Assembly (NCBI GenBank): GCA_021298015.1
Contig: JAJTGY010000046.1
Location: 1-37,814 of the forward strand
Source: Flammeovirgaceae bacterium
GTDB lineage: Bacteria; Bacteroidota; Bacteroidia; Cytophagales; Cyclobacteriaceae
Length of the DNA: 37,814 bases
Reading direction: 5' to 3'
A program made the position numbers and the translations under genes. Positions 14,470 through 23,636 of this stretch are shown here, piece by piece. The notes under the pieces were generated by a model. The model was not told the origin of the DNA, made no database searches, and worked only from the letters and a program-made list of their open reading frames with translations. Position 1 is the first letter of the stretch, and every line of letters begins with the position of its first letter.

Positions 14470-15063
14470 TCAGAGCTTTTGTTTACGCAAACCGTTAATC
14501 AGCATGTCGGCCAATTGTTCACCTAAATCGGTGGGCACAATGTTGCCATCCGGGTCGTACCACATCGGCATCCAGTTTAAGGATGAAAACAGCGTCATAA
14601 CGGCCAGTTTGGTATCGATGTTTTCCTTGAATTCGCCCGTGGCAATGCCTTCTTCAATGATCGTTTTGAACCGGTTGATGTAGTTGATGCGCAGCAACAG
14701 AAACTCGCGCAGGTAGGGCTGACTCAGGTGCCGGTGTTCATTCATGAATACGGCTGCCGCCACCAGGTCTTTGGCCATCACCTTTATATGACCAATAATG
14801 CCCAGTTTGAGCTTTTCACCCGCTGTTACCTTCATTTTTTCTACGTCCTGCAGCGACTTTCGGAATTCCGCGGCCATATCAAAGCACAGGCTCTGCAGAA
14901 TTTCTTCTTTTGATTTGATGTGCGAGTACAGGCTGGCTGCCTCAATGCCCAGCATTTGCGCCAGGTCGCGCATGGACGAGGCTGCATATCCTTTTTCGCG
15001 GAAAAGCTCGGCCGCTTTGCGGATTACTTGTTCTTTGCGCGAAAGATTAACCACAGTTTCCAT
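14470..15063 (-). CDS. TetR family regulator, probably of phenylacetate genes
   Basis: From METVVNLSRKEQVIRKAAELF the protein has the TetR helix-turn-helix SMRDLAQMLGIEAASLYSHI (about residues 33-52) and a helical ligand domain for the remaining 140 residues. The frame is open to 15141, but that start would overlap the divergent gene at 15125; the ATG at 15063 agrees with family length (197 residues) and leaves a 61-bp divergent promoter region. TetR-type PaaR proteins repress paa genes and respond to phenylacetyl-CoA; the position just before paaA suggests the same job here, but the ligand is inferred. Confidence 0.87.
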   Translation of the reverse strand: METVVNLSRKEQVIRKAAELFREKGYAASSMRDLAQMLGIEAASLYSHIKSKEEILQSLCFDMAAEFRKSLQDVEKMKVTAGEKLKLGIIGHIKVMAKDLVAAAVFMNEHRHLSQPYLREFLLLRINYINRFKTIIEEGIATGEFKENIDTKLAVMTLFSSLNWMPMWYDPDGNIVPTDLGEQLADMLINGLRKQKL

Positions 15064-15124
15064 TCGTTCCACTTCTCTGACGTCAAAGTAAACGATTAAA
15101 TTTGACAACCCAGATGATGAACAC

Positions 15125-15610
15125 ATGAAATTCCTTTCCATTCGGGAGTACTTCTATCGGTTAAGTAACCGAGCAACTGTATTGGTAACGTTTGCAGTTG
15201 CCGGCATTGGTGCGGCCGAATTTCTGCGCGATTTGCAGCCGATTGTGGAGGGTGATGCCGTGATGTTTGTGTTTGGGGTGATAACGGCATTGGCTCTCGC
15301 AGAACTAACGCTCGTTAATGCGTGGTATGTTCCACAACAGATCCGGGTTATCAGGCGGGAGTTCAGCCTTGGACTGAAACTGGAGCGCTACGCACAGCCT
15401 GTTTTTTTCCGCCTGGTTATTTGTGTGAGTGCTGTCATGTGGTATGCCGTGGGCTACTATCTTACCGGCCACCTCGTTTTTATCCTGCCCGCAACTGCGG
15501 TTTTATTGCTGTTCTTCTTCTTGTGGCCAACGCGCACACGCGCCTGCCGCGAACTTGAACTGAAACCGGACCAGCGCCAGATGGTGTTGCACGATCTTGA
15601 TTTGCGCTGA
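15125..15610 (+). CDS. Four-helix membrane protein, unknown function
   Basis: The 161-residue protein has about four hydrophobic stretches (roughly residues 17-33, 44-66, 95-112 and 117-134) with a charged cytoplasmic linker (RVIRREFSLGLKLERYA) between the second and third. No known domain is recognised. It is divergent from the TetR gene and ends 24 bp before a strong bidirectional hairpin, so it is probably a monocistronic unit that may share the TetR control region. Confidence 0.75.
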   Translation: MKFLSIREYFYRLSNRATVLVTFAVAGIGAAEFLRDLQPIVEGDAVMFVFGVITALALAELTLVNAWYVPQQIRVIRREFSLGLKLERYAQPVFFRLVICVSAVMWYAVGYYLTGHLVFILPATAVLLLFFFLWPTRTRACRELELKPDQRQMVLHDLDLR

Positions 15611-15633
15611 AAATCAGGCCTACCCTGAAAACA

Positions 15634-15670
15634 AAAAACTCCCGGCCTTTTATACCAGTCGGGAGTTTTT
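15634..15670. terminator. Bidirectional hairpin terminator
   Basis: AAAAACTCCCG and CGGGAGTTTTT form a perfect 11-bp stem around a 15-nt loop, with U-runs on both strands. It ends the plus-strand membrane gene and the long minus-strand run coming from 23532. Confidence 0.9.
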
Positions 15671-15690
15671 CTTTTTTTTGGTGATAACGC

Positions 15691-16671
15691 TCAGAAGCTG
15701 ACACCAAACGTTAAGGCGTTTACTTTTGGCCCTTTGTTTTCTTCGAACAGTTCGTTCAGATCGTAGTTCACAAAAATTTCGGAGTCGCCAAAGCCGAGCT
15801 GCAACCGCACACCATAGCGGAGCGGATTGAGGTAGTAGCTGTCGTGCTCATGGTTTCGTCTGCGATCACCATTTTCAAAATAAGTCTGTTTCGTGTAGCT
15901 GTCCAGGCGGTAACCCAGGTAGCCGCCTACGCCTATCCGAAAGCTCCGGGAGTCGGTGTCGTTGAAGAACGTGGGCTTGTGACGCCCGTTGCCAAAATCC
16001 AGAACCGGCACGAGTGACAGGTTAAGATGGGTTACCGTGAGTTTACTCTTGCGGTAGTCCACATCCGATAAATCTTCCCCGAAGATGATGCCATTATCAT
16101 CGGTACTCAGAATGGTTCGTTCGTTTTCAAACTTGAAGTTGTACCAACTTACACCACCACCCCATTCGATGAAAAATTTGTTGGCCACCCGGGTGCGTTG
16201 AATGGAGTTAAGCCCCACATACCACGAACCCCAGGGGTGCACGGCATACGGATCGGCCGAAGACGGGAACCCATCCGCATCTATCAGGTTATTGATTCCC
16301 AGGTCGAAGACAAAGTTCTGGCTGGTGCCTCTGCGCGGCTTGTAGGGGCGCACGGTTTCCCATGGCTCTTCCTTTTCAACCTCTGTCTCCCGCTCGGGTG
16401 ATTTCGTAGCCGCGTCAGGTTGGTGTTCGTAATCACGGGCCGATTTCGTCTGGCTGCTATCGCGGGCATCCAGTTTGTTGATGATGTCGTCCATCAACTG
16501 CTGAAAATTATACTTCCGGAAGGTTTCCAGGTCACTCTTATCGCCCACGGTAACAACTACTTTACTGGCTTTGCCCACTTTTACCACCACCGAATCGGGT
16601 TGGGCGGATTGGGCCGAGGCCGGGAGGCACAGGGCCAGCAAAGCGATGATGACGATCAAATTCTTTTTCAT
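15691..16671 (-). CDS. Outer-membrane beta-barrel protein
   Basis: The 326-residue protein has a signal peptide (MKKNLIVIIALLALCLPASAQ), a charged linker rich in Lys, Glu and Asp to about residue 115, and then alternating amphipathic strands (FVFDLGINNL, SWYVGLNSI, FRIGVGGYLGYRL, YGVRLQLGF) ending VNALTFGVSF with the C-terminal Phe typical of barrels. It follows an ECF sigma and an anti-sigma-like gene, a frequent Bacteroidota arrangement, and is probably the envelope target or partner of that system. The ligand is unknown. Confidence 0.8.
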   Translation of the reverse strand: MKKNLIVIIALLALCLPASAQSAQPDSVVVKVGKASKVVVTVGDKSDLETFRKYNFQQLMDDIINKLDARDSSQTKSARDYEHQPDAATKSPERETEVEKEEPWETVRPYKPRRGTSQNFVFDLGINNLIDADGFPSSADPYAVHPWGSWYVGLNSIQRTRVANKFFIEWGGGVSWYNFKFENERTILSTDDNGIIFGEDLSDVDYRKSKLTVTHLNLSLVPVLDFGNGRHKPTFFNDTDSRSFRIGVGGYLGYRLDSYTKQTYFENGDRRRNHEHDSYYLNPLRYGVRLQLGFGDSEIFVNYDLNELFEENKGPKVNALTFGVSF

Positions 16672-16676
16672 ATTCG

Positions 16677-17372
16677 TTAGTTCAAAGTCTCTTGTTTGGT
16701 TGTTTTTTGATTTCGGGCGAACAGGTTGTGCTTTACCTTATCCAGTTCGGCAAACAGACCCTCACCATTTTTTGTGTCCTTGGCCACGGCCCACGCTTTG
16801 GCCAGCGGACTCTGTTTTTCCTCCGCGGGTGGCTCGGCTACAGCCACGTCAGTCGTGGCATCAGCCAGGGCAGGCAACTCGTACACCAGCACCATCGGTT
16901 TCACTTCGTTAACGGCCACTGCGGTTGGTTCTTGCGTCTCCATCACCGTCTCCACCGGCACAGCCGCGTCAGCTCCGAATGTCTCAGCCACCGTTGGCTC
17001 CCCGTTCGTTTGCTGTTCCGCCTGAATGGTGGGGCTTTCCACAACTGCAGCTGGCTTGTTGGTTTGCTCCTTCACGGGTAGCTCGGCCCGATGCGCAACT
17101 TCTATTTTCTCCGGCCTCACGATAGTCTCCGCCTTCGGCTGCTCAACGGGTGTTTCGATGGTGCGCGACAGGGTAGGCTCAGATGCTTCCGGCCGCACGA
17201 GCCACCAGAGCGCCACTACTGCAACCGCTACTACAGCAGCCACCCGCCACCAGATAACAATCCTATTTTTTTTTGCCAGGTTGGCCTCAATCTTTTCCCA
17301 CGCCTGTGCACCGGGCTCCAGGCGGTGGTCGCCCACCAGCCGCTCGAAAAATTTATCCGTGTTGTGGTCCAT
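16677..17372 (-). CDS. Anti-sigma-factor-like membrane protein
   Basis: Residues 1-39 form a short cytoplasmic part (FFERLVGDHRLEPGAQAWEKIEANL), followed by one membrane helix at about 40-61 (WWRVAAVVAVAVVALWWLV) and a long Val/Glu/Pro/Ala-rich periplasmic region of low complexity. The gene overlaps the ECF sigma gene by 20 nt and ends 5 bp before the barrel gene. Topology and position fit a membrane anti-sigma factor, though no zinc-binding HxxxCxxC motif is seen, so the mode of binding is uncertain. Confidence 0.72.
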   Translation of the reverse strand: MDHNTDKFFERLVGDHRLEPGAQAWEKIEANLAKKNRIVIWWRVAAVVAVAVVALWWLVRPEASEPTLSRTIETPVEQPKAETIVRPEKIEVAHRAELPVKEQTNKPAAVVESPTIQAEQQTNGEPTVAETFGADAAVPVETVMETQEPTAVAVNEVKPMVLVYELPALADATTDVAVAEPPAEEKQSPLAKAWAVAKDTKNGEGLFAELDKVKHNLFARNQKTTKQETLN

Positions 17373-17940
17373 GGTGCTCTGATTTTTTTGTTTCTACGTC
17401 CAGTTCAATCAATCGCTTTTGCAGCAAAGCCCGGGCTCTGCTCAACTGCGATTTCGATGTGTTTTCGGTGATGCCCAGTTGCGCGGCAATCTCCTGGTGC
17501 GAATACCCCTCTATGGCGTAGAGGTTGAACACCATTCGGTAGCCAGTGGGCAACGCGGCAATCAGGTTCATCAGGTCTTCGGCTTGCAGGTGGCTTTCCA
17601 GTGCCTGGTAGTCGGGTTCGCGTTCCGCCTTTTCCACGTCCACATCCAGGTACAGCGATTTGTTTCTGCGCAGGTAGGTGAGGCATTCGTTCACCATAAT
17701 CCTGCGGATCCACCCTTCAAAACTCCCCTCACCTTTAAACTGATCGATGCGCTCAAACACTTTGGTAAAAGCCGTCACCATCACATCTTCGGCTTCCATG
17801 CGGCTGGCAATGTACCGGCAACACAGCGCATACATGCGCGAGGCAAAAAACTCATAGACATGCCGCTGCGCCTGGCGGTCGTGGCGCCTGCATCGTGCTA
17901 CCCATTCTGTGTCAGTTGCCCGGTAAATAGTCAAGCTCAT
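17353..17940 (-). CDS. ECF-type RNA polymerase sigma factor
   Basis: The 195-residue protein shows region 2 (YEFFASRMYALCCRYIASRMEAEDVMVTAFTKVFERIDQF, then FEGWIRRIMVNECLTYLRR) and region 4 (LPTGYRMVFNLYAIEGYSHQEIAAQLGITENTSKSQLSRARALLQ). It directs RNA polymerase to a small set of promoters, probably envelope genes. It overlaps the anti-sigma-like gene, which likely holds it inactive until a signal arrives. Confidence 0.93.
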   Translation of the reverse strand: MSLTIYRATDTEWVARCRRHDRQAQRHVYEFFASRMYALCCRYIASRMEAEDVMVTAFTKVFERIDQFKGEGSFEGWIRRIMVNECLTYLRRNKSLYLDVDVEKAEREPDYQALESHLQAEDLMNLIAALPTGYRMVFNLYAIEGYSHQEIAAQLGITENTSKSQLSRARALLQKRLIELDVETKKSEHHGPQHG

Positions 17941-18006
17941 TCAAAAGCCGTTCGTATCGAAGATGCCGAACGCCCGGCCGGGGTTGCATGTGGTTTTAGA
18001 ATATTT

Positions 18007-18435
18007 TCAATAGGCTGCGGAGTAATCGATGGAAATGGTAATCCATACGTAACTGCCGCGGGTTACCGTAACCGGGCTGATGTTGTTTTCCGAATCCAGC
18101 AGATTGGCCCAAAGCCCTTTGTTTTCCTTCACAAATACGGAATATCGGCCGGGTTCAAGCCGAATAGTAAATGTGCCATTCGGTTTGGAGAATACCCGCT
18201 TGACCAGCCGTGTGTGGACCTTATAAAAGCCGTCCTCTTCTTCCACATCGCTTCGGTTGGTCAGTTCAAAAACATAAATCTCACGGGCAATACCCTGCCG
18301 CGGTATCTGTTCTCGTTCCGGTCCCGGCATCTGGTTGCCGGTAACCCAGTAAAGCTGACCTTTAACGCCTTGTCCCTGGCCATACGTTAGCAGAGGCAGG
18401 GTTGCCAGCAGAAGTAAAAAAATACGTGACATCAT
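18007..18435 (-). CDS. Small secreted carboxypeptidase-regulatory-like protein
   Basis: The 142-residue protein has a signal peptide (MMSRIFLLLLATLPLLTYGQG). The mature part contains GTFTIRLEPGRYSVFVKENKG, a beta-sandwich motif of CarboxypepD_reg/SpaA-like domains. Its role is unknown; such proteins lie in the periplasm or on the surface. It starts 6 bp after the metallo-hydrolase gene, so the two are probably co-transcribed. Confidence 0.7.
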   Translation of the reverse strand: MMSRIFLLLLATLPLLTYGQGQGVKGQLYWVTGNQMPGPEREQIPRQGIAREIYVFELTNRSDVEEEDGFYKVHTRLVKRVFSKPNGTFTIRLEPGRYSVFVKENKGLWANLLDSENNISPVTVTRGSYVWITISIDYSAAY

Positions 18436-18441
18436 GTGTCC

Positions 18442-19845
18442 TCAAATTCCGGTAAAGAGGTTAACCGTTTCCAAATATTCCGGCACAACGGTATTCCATC
18501 CGAATTTTTCGGTAATGGTGCGGCCGAGCGCACGGGCAGCTTTTTCTTCACCGTGGGTAATAAACGTAACCTTGGGAGACTGGATTAGGGTACTGAGCCA
18601 TCGCAATAGTTCGGGTTGGTCGGCATGGGCCGAGAGGCCATGCACCTCGCGAATGCGGCATTTCACCGGCACATCATCGCCAAAGACGCGGATGGTGGGG
18701 GCACCTTCCAGCATGTCGCGGCCCCGTGTGCCCTCGCCCTGATAGCCGACAAAAAGAATGGTGTCGTTCTCGCGTGGCAACCGGTGGTGGAGGTGGTGCA
18801 AGATGCGACCTCCGGTGCACATGCCACTGGCCGAGATGATGATGGCGGGCGACTTACGCTCGTTCAACGCCTTGCTCTGATCGCGCGTGTTGCAGAAGTG
18901 GATGTTGGGTGAATCAAATAAGCTGATCAGTTCGCCCCGCTCTTTGCGCACATCAATTTTATGGTTGCTGGCATGCCGCTCGTACAGGTCGGTGGCGTTG
19001 ATCGCCATCGGACTATCGATGAAAATGGGCAGGGTTGGTATTCTGCGTTCGGCCATCAGGTGATGCAGGTAATAGATCAGCGTTTGCGTTCGCCCCACGG
19101 CAAAGGCCGGAATAACGATACACCCCGAGTGTTCCACCGCTTCGTTCACCACTTCGGCCAGCCGGCTTTTTACGTCACCCATTGGGTTGGTACGATCGCC
19201 ATAGGTGGACTCGACAACCAATACATCCGCAGTCGTGAGCGTATCGGGTTGGCGCATGATGGGGTCGTCATACCGGCCCACGTCACCGGAGAAGACGATC
19301 GTCTTGGTTTGCGCCTTACCTTCTAAGCTAAAGGTTACAAATGCCGAGCCCAGCAGATGGCCGGTGTTGCGAAACATCACACTCACGTGCTCGAGCAATT
19401 CAATCGACTTGTCCATGGGGTAGCTGCGTACCATGCTGAGTACGTTCAGGGCGTCTGCTTCGTTGAACAGGGGCTCGGGTTTGGCGTGCTTACTGTAGCC
19501 GCGTTTGAATGCGAACAGGGCCTCTTCCTCCTGTAGTTTCGCAGCATCTTTTAACATGATGGTCATCAGGTCGGCCGTGGCATGCGTACACAGAATGGTG
19601 CCGGCAAAACCATCGCGCACCAGGCGCGGCAGGTAGCCGATGTGGTCGATGTGGGCGTGGGTGACCACAATCATATCAATCTGCCGAACATCAACCGGCA
19701 GCGGATGCCAGTTGCGTTCGCGCAGTTCTTTCAGGCCCTGGAAAAGGCCACCATCCACCAGGATGTTGGCGCCATCCACCGTTAATAAATATTTGGAGCC
19801 GGTAACACTTTTGGCCGCTCCGAGAAATTTAAGCGATACGTCCAT
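18442..19845 (-). CDS. Metallo-beta-lactamase/beta-CASP RNA-processing nuclease
   Basis: The protein has the metallo-beta-lactamase core with the motif-2 ligands in VVTHAHIDHIGYLP, later GHLLGSAFVTF and FSGDVGR, a beta-CASP insert (VVESTYGDR, then PAFAVGRTQTLIYYL), and the C-terminal RMMBL part with SASGMCTGGRI and VHGLSAHADQPELL. This is the CPSF73/Ysh1-type family of RNA nucleases. The ATG at 19845 (MDVSLKFLGAAKSVTGS) matches the family start; a TTG 18 bp earlier is possible. It acts in the cytoplasm; RNA targets are not known. It lies 33 to 50 bp after the CarboxypepD-like gene. Confidence 0.92.
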   Translation of the reverse strand: MDVSLKFLGAAKSVTGSKYLLTVDGANILVDGGLFQGLKELRERNWHPLPVDVRQIDMIVVTHAHIDHIGYLPRLVRDGFAGTILCTHATADLMTIMLKDAAKLQEEEALFAFKRGYSKHAKPEPLFNEADALNVLSMVRSYPMDKSIELLEHVSVMFRNTGHLLGSAFVTFSLEGKAQTKTIVFSGDVGRYDDPIMRQPDTLTTADVLVVESTYGDRTNPMGDVKSRLAEVVNEAVEHSGCIVIPAFAVGRTQTLIYYLHHLMAERRIPTLPIFIDSPMAINATDLYERHASNHKIDVRKERGELISLFDSPNIHFCNTRDQSKALNERKSPAIIISASGMCTGGRILHHLHHRLPRENDTILFVGYQGEGTRGRDMLEGAPTIRVFGDDVPVKCRIREVHGLSAHADQPELLRWLSTLIQSPKVTFITHGEEKAARALGRTITEKFGWNTVVPEYLETVNLFTGI

Positions 19846-19896
19846 TCCAGTTTTTACCGGCAAGATACCGCATAAATCGAAACGTGTTTCAGCTCA

Positions 19897-20727
19897 TTAT
19901 CTAGCTGCGTAGCCTTTGACGTACAATGAAGTTATCCTTTTGCCGGGCTGTAAGGTCACCGGTTCTTCGGGTTTTTCGCGGTAAAACTTTTGGCCACTGC
20001 CCCTGCCTTCGGAAATGGTAATGATGTGGCTTTCTTCTTCAGGGCCCTTAACGCGGCCCCACGCATCCACCCACTCCACTGCCAATACGAATGGTTCGCT
20101 CACCACAATCTGGTACGGCTTTAGGTCAAATTCAATCCAACCTCTTTTTTTTGAGATGGTGAGGAATATGTTTTCGTTAACGAGTGGCTCGAAGGCCTCC
20201 GTGGCATGCAATAGATGTAAGCGGAAACGGACGCTGTCAAACGTGTTTTCGTGCAGATGCATGTGAAATGAAACAAGAAAGAGCGGAAATTCGGGTCGCT
20301 CTACCCGCAAACCTCGGGTTCGCCCTCTTTCACTTTCATTAAAGCCCCACCCGGTATGGTAAAAACTCTTTTCATCGTTGCCGAGTGCGGTCAGCTGCTT
20401 GCGATCATATACGACCACTTCCCTCAACATCTTGTTATCGGCTACCAACCTCACGTTAAGTGTAACTCCGTCTTTCAAGTCTCTCAAACAAAACGAAAGT
20501 TGTTGATAACCGAGATACCGAATTACCAAAGAGTCTTTAGCGACAGCCCCCTGCAAATCCAACTGAAATTTTGCATTTCGGTCCGCGATGACGCCAATAG
20601 ATTTTCCTTTAATCCCTATCGTGGCGTACGGCAGCAACTCGCCTGATTGGCGGTCGCGGACGGAGCCGCTGATGACTTGCGCTTGTAAGTCGAGCGCAGC
20701 TGCCAGAATTAGTATTACAATTCGCAT
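19897..20727 (-). CDS. Secreted CarboxypepD_reg-like domain protein
   Basis: After a signal peptide (MRIVILILAAALDLQAQ) comes a CarboxypepD_reg-like domain (VISGSVRDRQSGELLPYATIG, then SLVIRYLGYQQLSF), residues about 18-100, ending with the linker REVVVYDRK familiar from Bacteroidota surface proteins. The remaining 160 residues form an unrecognised beta-rich region. It starts 3 bp after the PspC gene stop and is therefore probably in the same operon. Confidence 0.78.
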   Translation of the reverse strand: MRIVILILAAALDLQAQVISGSVRDRQSGELLPYATIGIKGKSIGVIADRNAKFQLDLQGAVAKDSLVIRYLGYQQLSFCLRDLKDGVTLNVRLVADNKMLREVVVYDRKQLTALGNDEKSFYHTGWGFNESERGRTRGLRVERPEFPLFLVSFHMHLHENTFDSVRFRLHLLHATEAFEPLVNENIFLTISKKRGWIEFDLKPYQIVVSEPFVLAVEWVDAWGRVKGPEEESHIITISEGRGSGQKFYREKPEEPVTLQPGKRITSLYVKGYAAR

Positions 20728-20730
20728 AGT

Positions 20731-23088
20731 TTAATTCTTCATAACCTCCGGCTGGCCCGAGTACTTAACAGTGCTGATCGGATCGGTGTCAATCTCAAGC
20801 CTCTCGCGCACGTTGACGCGTGCATTCGCGCCCTCTTTCACCTCTACCAGCGCGCGGTTCACCTCGTATCCGTTGGCTTTTAAGCTACCCAGTTTTTCAA
20901 AGCTTGCTTCGAGGTAATCACCTTCGCCATCCAGTTCAACTGAAATGGGCCCACGGGCGGTGACGTACAGGTTGGTTACATCCACGCGGGCATCGCACGC
21001 GAGGGCACCCAGCAAATCCAATTCGAGCCGATCTTCACGAAAGCCGCGAAGGTTCACCTCACCGGCACCCGTGAAGCGCACTTTTTCAATATTGGGCAAG
21101 GTCACCGTGATTTTCATTTTGTTATCGTCCAGCAAAGCGCCCTCCCAAAATCTGTTTTTTCGGTTGGCGTAATCGATGTGCAGGGTCGTGCCCACTACAG
21201 AAAGCGAGTAACGTTTCTTTTCGCGTTCGTTTCCTTCCAGGCGGATGGCAAACTCATCGCCCTGAACCAGATTCAGATCAGCGTAGGCGGTGGCTCGGAT
21301 CTCATTGAAGTCGCGCAAGCCAAACTGGTCCGGTGGTGCGCTTACCCGGCTGGGCGATGTATTCGGGCAACTGATGCACTGAAGCCCCCCGTTCTTGTCA
21401 ATGATAAACGTCTGCGTCATGTCATCTACGTCATAGTAGTTGCGGATGAGACGCCACACTTCGGGTTCAATGGCAAAGGGTCGGTTGTAAGGCACAAACA
21501 AATCGATGTCAAGGCGCTGAAAGCTGAACCGGGTGTCCGGGCGAAAGTGAATGTTCGAGTCGAAGACCAGGATACTGTCTTGCTGTTGCACCGTGTAATC
21601 GACCAGCTTGGCATTTTCCTGCGCTTTTTTGATATCATTCCCCTGTGCTTCGAAACGCAGCACCAGTTTCAGATCATTGCCGTCATAGCCGCGAAGATCC
21701 AGATCGGTCACCCAGTAGTCGTTCATACCCACTTCGTTAAGCCGCAACACGGGAGTGCCCGCGATGGCAAATGTTTTTTCCTCGCGCACTTCGCCTTGCT
21801 CTTTGTAGTTGAGGATGAGAGCGGGCACCATGGCACTAAGCACCGCTACACTGACGAAGAACAGCACAAACATCGTCCACCCGACTACTGAATTGATGAT
21901 TAGCTTTCGCACGATAACCGAGATGCCCAGAATTAATAGAAGTGCAGTGGGGATGACAGCCGCCAGAAATCCGAAGAGCAGCAGCCAGCCGGAGAAAGCC
22001 TCGCGAATGGATTCGATCGGCAGACTGGTGTACGGCTCGAGCCCCCAGTAGGAGGGAAACGCGGAGGCTGAGATGAATCCAAGCATGATGGCAAAGCTGA
22101 ACAAAACGGAGAGCGTGAGGGCAAGCCCCAGCATGACCAGCACCAGCCCGATGAAAATCCGGGCAGCCTCCAGCGCCACGTTGAATATTGGCCCGATAAT
22201 GCGACCGAGCCCGCTCAGAATGGTGGCCAGCAGGCGGAAAGGGAAGAGGATAATGCGCGTGAACGTGCTTTCTTCTTCATCCTTCTCATTTAAATTTTTT
22301 TTTACGGTGGACTCGATGTTCGAAAGCGTGACCGGTTCGCCCTGCATTTGCATACGCTCGGTAATGGATCGCGCTTCGGGCAGTGCAATCCACAGAATGA
22401 TATAGGTGATGATACCTACGCCAAAAATACCGAACACAACAAAGAGGATTCTGACAATGGCGAGGTCCAGGCCAAAGAAGGCCGCGATACCGGCTGCTAC
22501 ACCACCGATTACCCGCTGTTCAGGGTCGCGGTACATTTTTTTCACATGGGGCTGCTCATCCAGTTTGTCGTTGCCCGGCAATACAATCCACAAGATGATA
22601 TAAAGCAGCACGAGCCCGCCATAGCTGCCCAACACCAGCAACGCAAAGAACAAACGCGGCCATACCGGGTCTATGTTAAAATAGTGACCGATACCGGCAC
22701 ACACACCACCCAGTACTTTACGTTTAGTGTCGCGCTCGAAACGGGCTGAGGACGGACCCCCCGAAGCGGAACGCGCGGATGAAGCCGGTGCCGCGGTGGA
22801 GTGATCAGCCTTCTCCTGCTCTTCGGCCGCTTTGAAGTCGCTTACATTACCCATGGTCGCCATCAGGGCCTGCACATCTTCGGCCGTGATTACCTGCTTG
22901 CCTTCATTCAACTTGGCCAGAAAGAGTTCTGCGATTCGGCTTTCAATGTCGGCCAGAATTTCGCTGCTGTCTTCGAAGGCGGCAAAATACCGGTTCACCG
23001 AGTCCAGGTACTGCCGGAGTGTTTCGTATCCGTCTTCCTCAATGTGAAAGATGATGCCGCTGATGTTGATGGAGATATTCTTTTTCAT
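20731..23088 (-). CDS. PspC-domain envelope protein with GIN/DUF2807-like C-terminus
   Basis: The 785-residue protein begins with a roughly 75-residue soluble segment (KKNISINISGIIFHIEEDGYETLRQYLDSV), has two PspC domains (about residues 113-175, KVLGGVCAGIGHYFNIDP; and 184-245, RVIGGVAAGIAAFFGLD), several further membrane helices to about 440, and a beta-helical DUF2807-like region from about 590 (EIRATAYADLNLVQGD ... VRFTGAGEVNLRGF). PspC proteins sense or protect the membrane during stress. A PadR gene upstream with PspC is a common Bacteroidota pair, so PadR control is likely. Confidence 0.9.
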   Translation of the reverse strand: MKKNISINISGIIFHIEEDGYETLRQYLDSVNRYFAAFEDSSEILADIESRIAELFLAKLNEGKQVITAEDVQALMATMGNVSDFKAAEEQEKADHSTAAPASSARSASGGPSSARFERDTKRKVLGGVCAGIGHYFNIDPVWPRLFFALLVLGSYGGLVLLYIILWIVLPGNDKLDEQPHVKKMYRDPEQRVIGGVAAGIAAFFGLDLAIVRILFVVFGIFGVGIITYIILWIALPEARSITERMQMQGEPVTLSNIESTVKKNLNEKDEEESTFTRIILFPFRLLATILSGLGRIIGPIFNVALEAARIFIGLVLVMLGLALTLSVLFSFAIMLGFISASAFPSYWGLEPYTSLPIESIREAFSGWLLLFGFLAAVIPTALLLILGISVIVRKLIINSVVGWTMFVLFFVSVAVLSAMVPALILNYKEQGEVREEKTFAIAGTPVLRLNEVGMNDYWVTDLDLRGYDGNDLKLVLRFEAQGNDIKKAQENAKLVDYTVQQQDSILVFDSNIHFRPDTRFSFQRLDIDLFVPYNRPFAIEPEVWRLIRNYYDVDDMTQTFIIDKNGGLQCISCPNTSPSRVSAPPDQFGLRDFNEIRATAYADLNLVQGDEFAIRLEGNEREKKRYSLSVVGTTLHIDYANRKNRFWEGALLDDNKMKITVTLPNIEKVRFTGAGEVNLRGFREDRLELDLLGALACDARVDVTNLYVTARGPISVELDGEGDYLEASFEKLGSLKANGYEVNRALVEVKEGANARVNVRERLEIDTDPISTVKYSGQPEVMKN

Positions 23089-23190
23089 GTGCTTATAATT
23101 TTAGATCAAGGCCACATGGAATGGCCACCGATCATTTTCGGTAGGTTTAAAGGGTGTTACAGGCCATTTCATAACGCGATAAAAGTCAGA

Positions 23191-23532
23191 TTAGGCTTGA
23201 GTAGTGGTTTTCGAGTTGATCATTTCGGTGGAGCGCACGAGGTCGTCCCACGTTTCGGAGAGGCCTCGAAGGAAGGCATCACCCGTTTCCGTCAGTTTGT
23301 AGTATTTCCGGGGTGGCCCCGATTTCGATTCTACCCATTTGTACTCGAGCAGCCCGGCATTCTTCAGGCGGGTGAGCAGCGGGTAAAGGGTACCTTCAAC
23401 CACAATCAGCCGGGCGGCCGTCAGTTCGTCCAGCAAATCAGACGCGTATACCTCGCCCCGCGAAATAATGCGCAAAACACAGTACTCCACTATCCCTTTT
23501 CGCATTTGTATTTGAGCGTTTTCCAGATTCAT
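23191..23532 (-). CDS. PadR family transcriptional regulator
   Basis: The 113-residue protein has the PadR winged helix: QMRKGIVEYCVLRIISRGEVYASDLL, then VVEGTLYPLLTRLKNAGLLEYKW and the wing SGPPRKYYKLTETG. It precedes the PspC gene by about 100 bp on the same strand and probably represses this operon. A TAnnTTTG box and paired AGTACT motifs lie just upstream. Confidence 0.92.
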   Translation of the reverse strand: MNLENAQIQMRKGIVEYCVLRIISRGEVYASDLLDELTAARLIVVEGTLYPLLTRLKNAGLLEYKWVESKSGPPRKYYKLTETGDAFLRGLSETWDDLVRSTEMINSKTTTQA

Positions 23533-23560
23533 ATCGATGTCGATCTGTGTATATGTACGG

Positions 23561-23587
23561 CAAAAGTACTATGTATGGCCAAGTACT
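23561..23587 (-). promoter_or_regulatory. Candidate promoter/operator of the padR-pspC operon
   Basis: On the minus strand TACTTTTG (23561-23568) fits TAnnTTTG about 30 bp before the padR start. Two AGTACT hexamers (23565-23570 and 23582-23587), 17 bp apart and each self-complementary, overlap it and could be the PadR operator. No clear -33 element is visible. Confidence 0.35.
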
Positions 23588-23622
23588 GGATGAAAATTTT
23601 AAAGAAATCTTTCAAATACCCC

Positions 23623-23630
23623 TAAATTTG
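23623..23630 (+). promoter_or_regulatory. Candidate -7 element for the C25 protease gene
   Basis: TAAATTTG fits TAnnTTTG but lies only 6 bp before the ATG at 23637. Transcription would then begin at or near that ATG, implying a leaderless message or a later start codon. Confidence 0.35.
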
Positions 23631-23636
23631 TCAGGA

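Noticed and set aside
17419-18390. 323-codon plus-strand frame
   Set aside because: It is antisense to the ECF sigma and the small secreted gene, which have clear family motifs.
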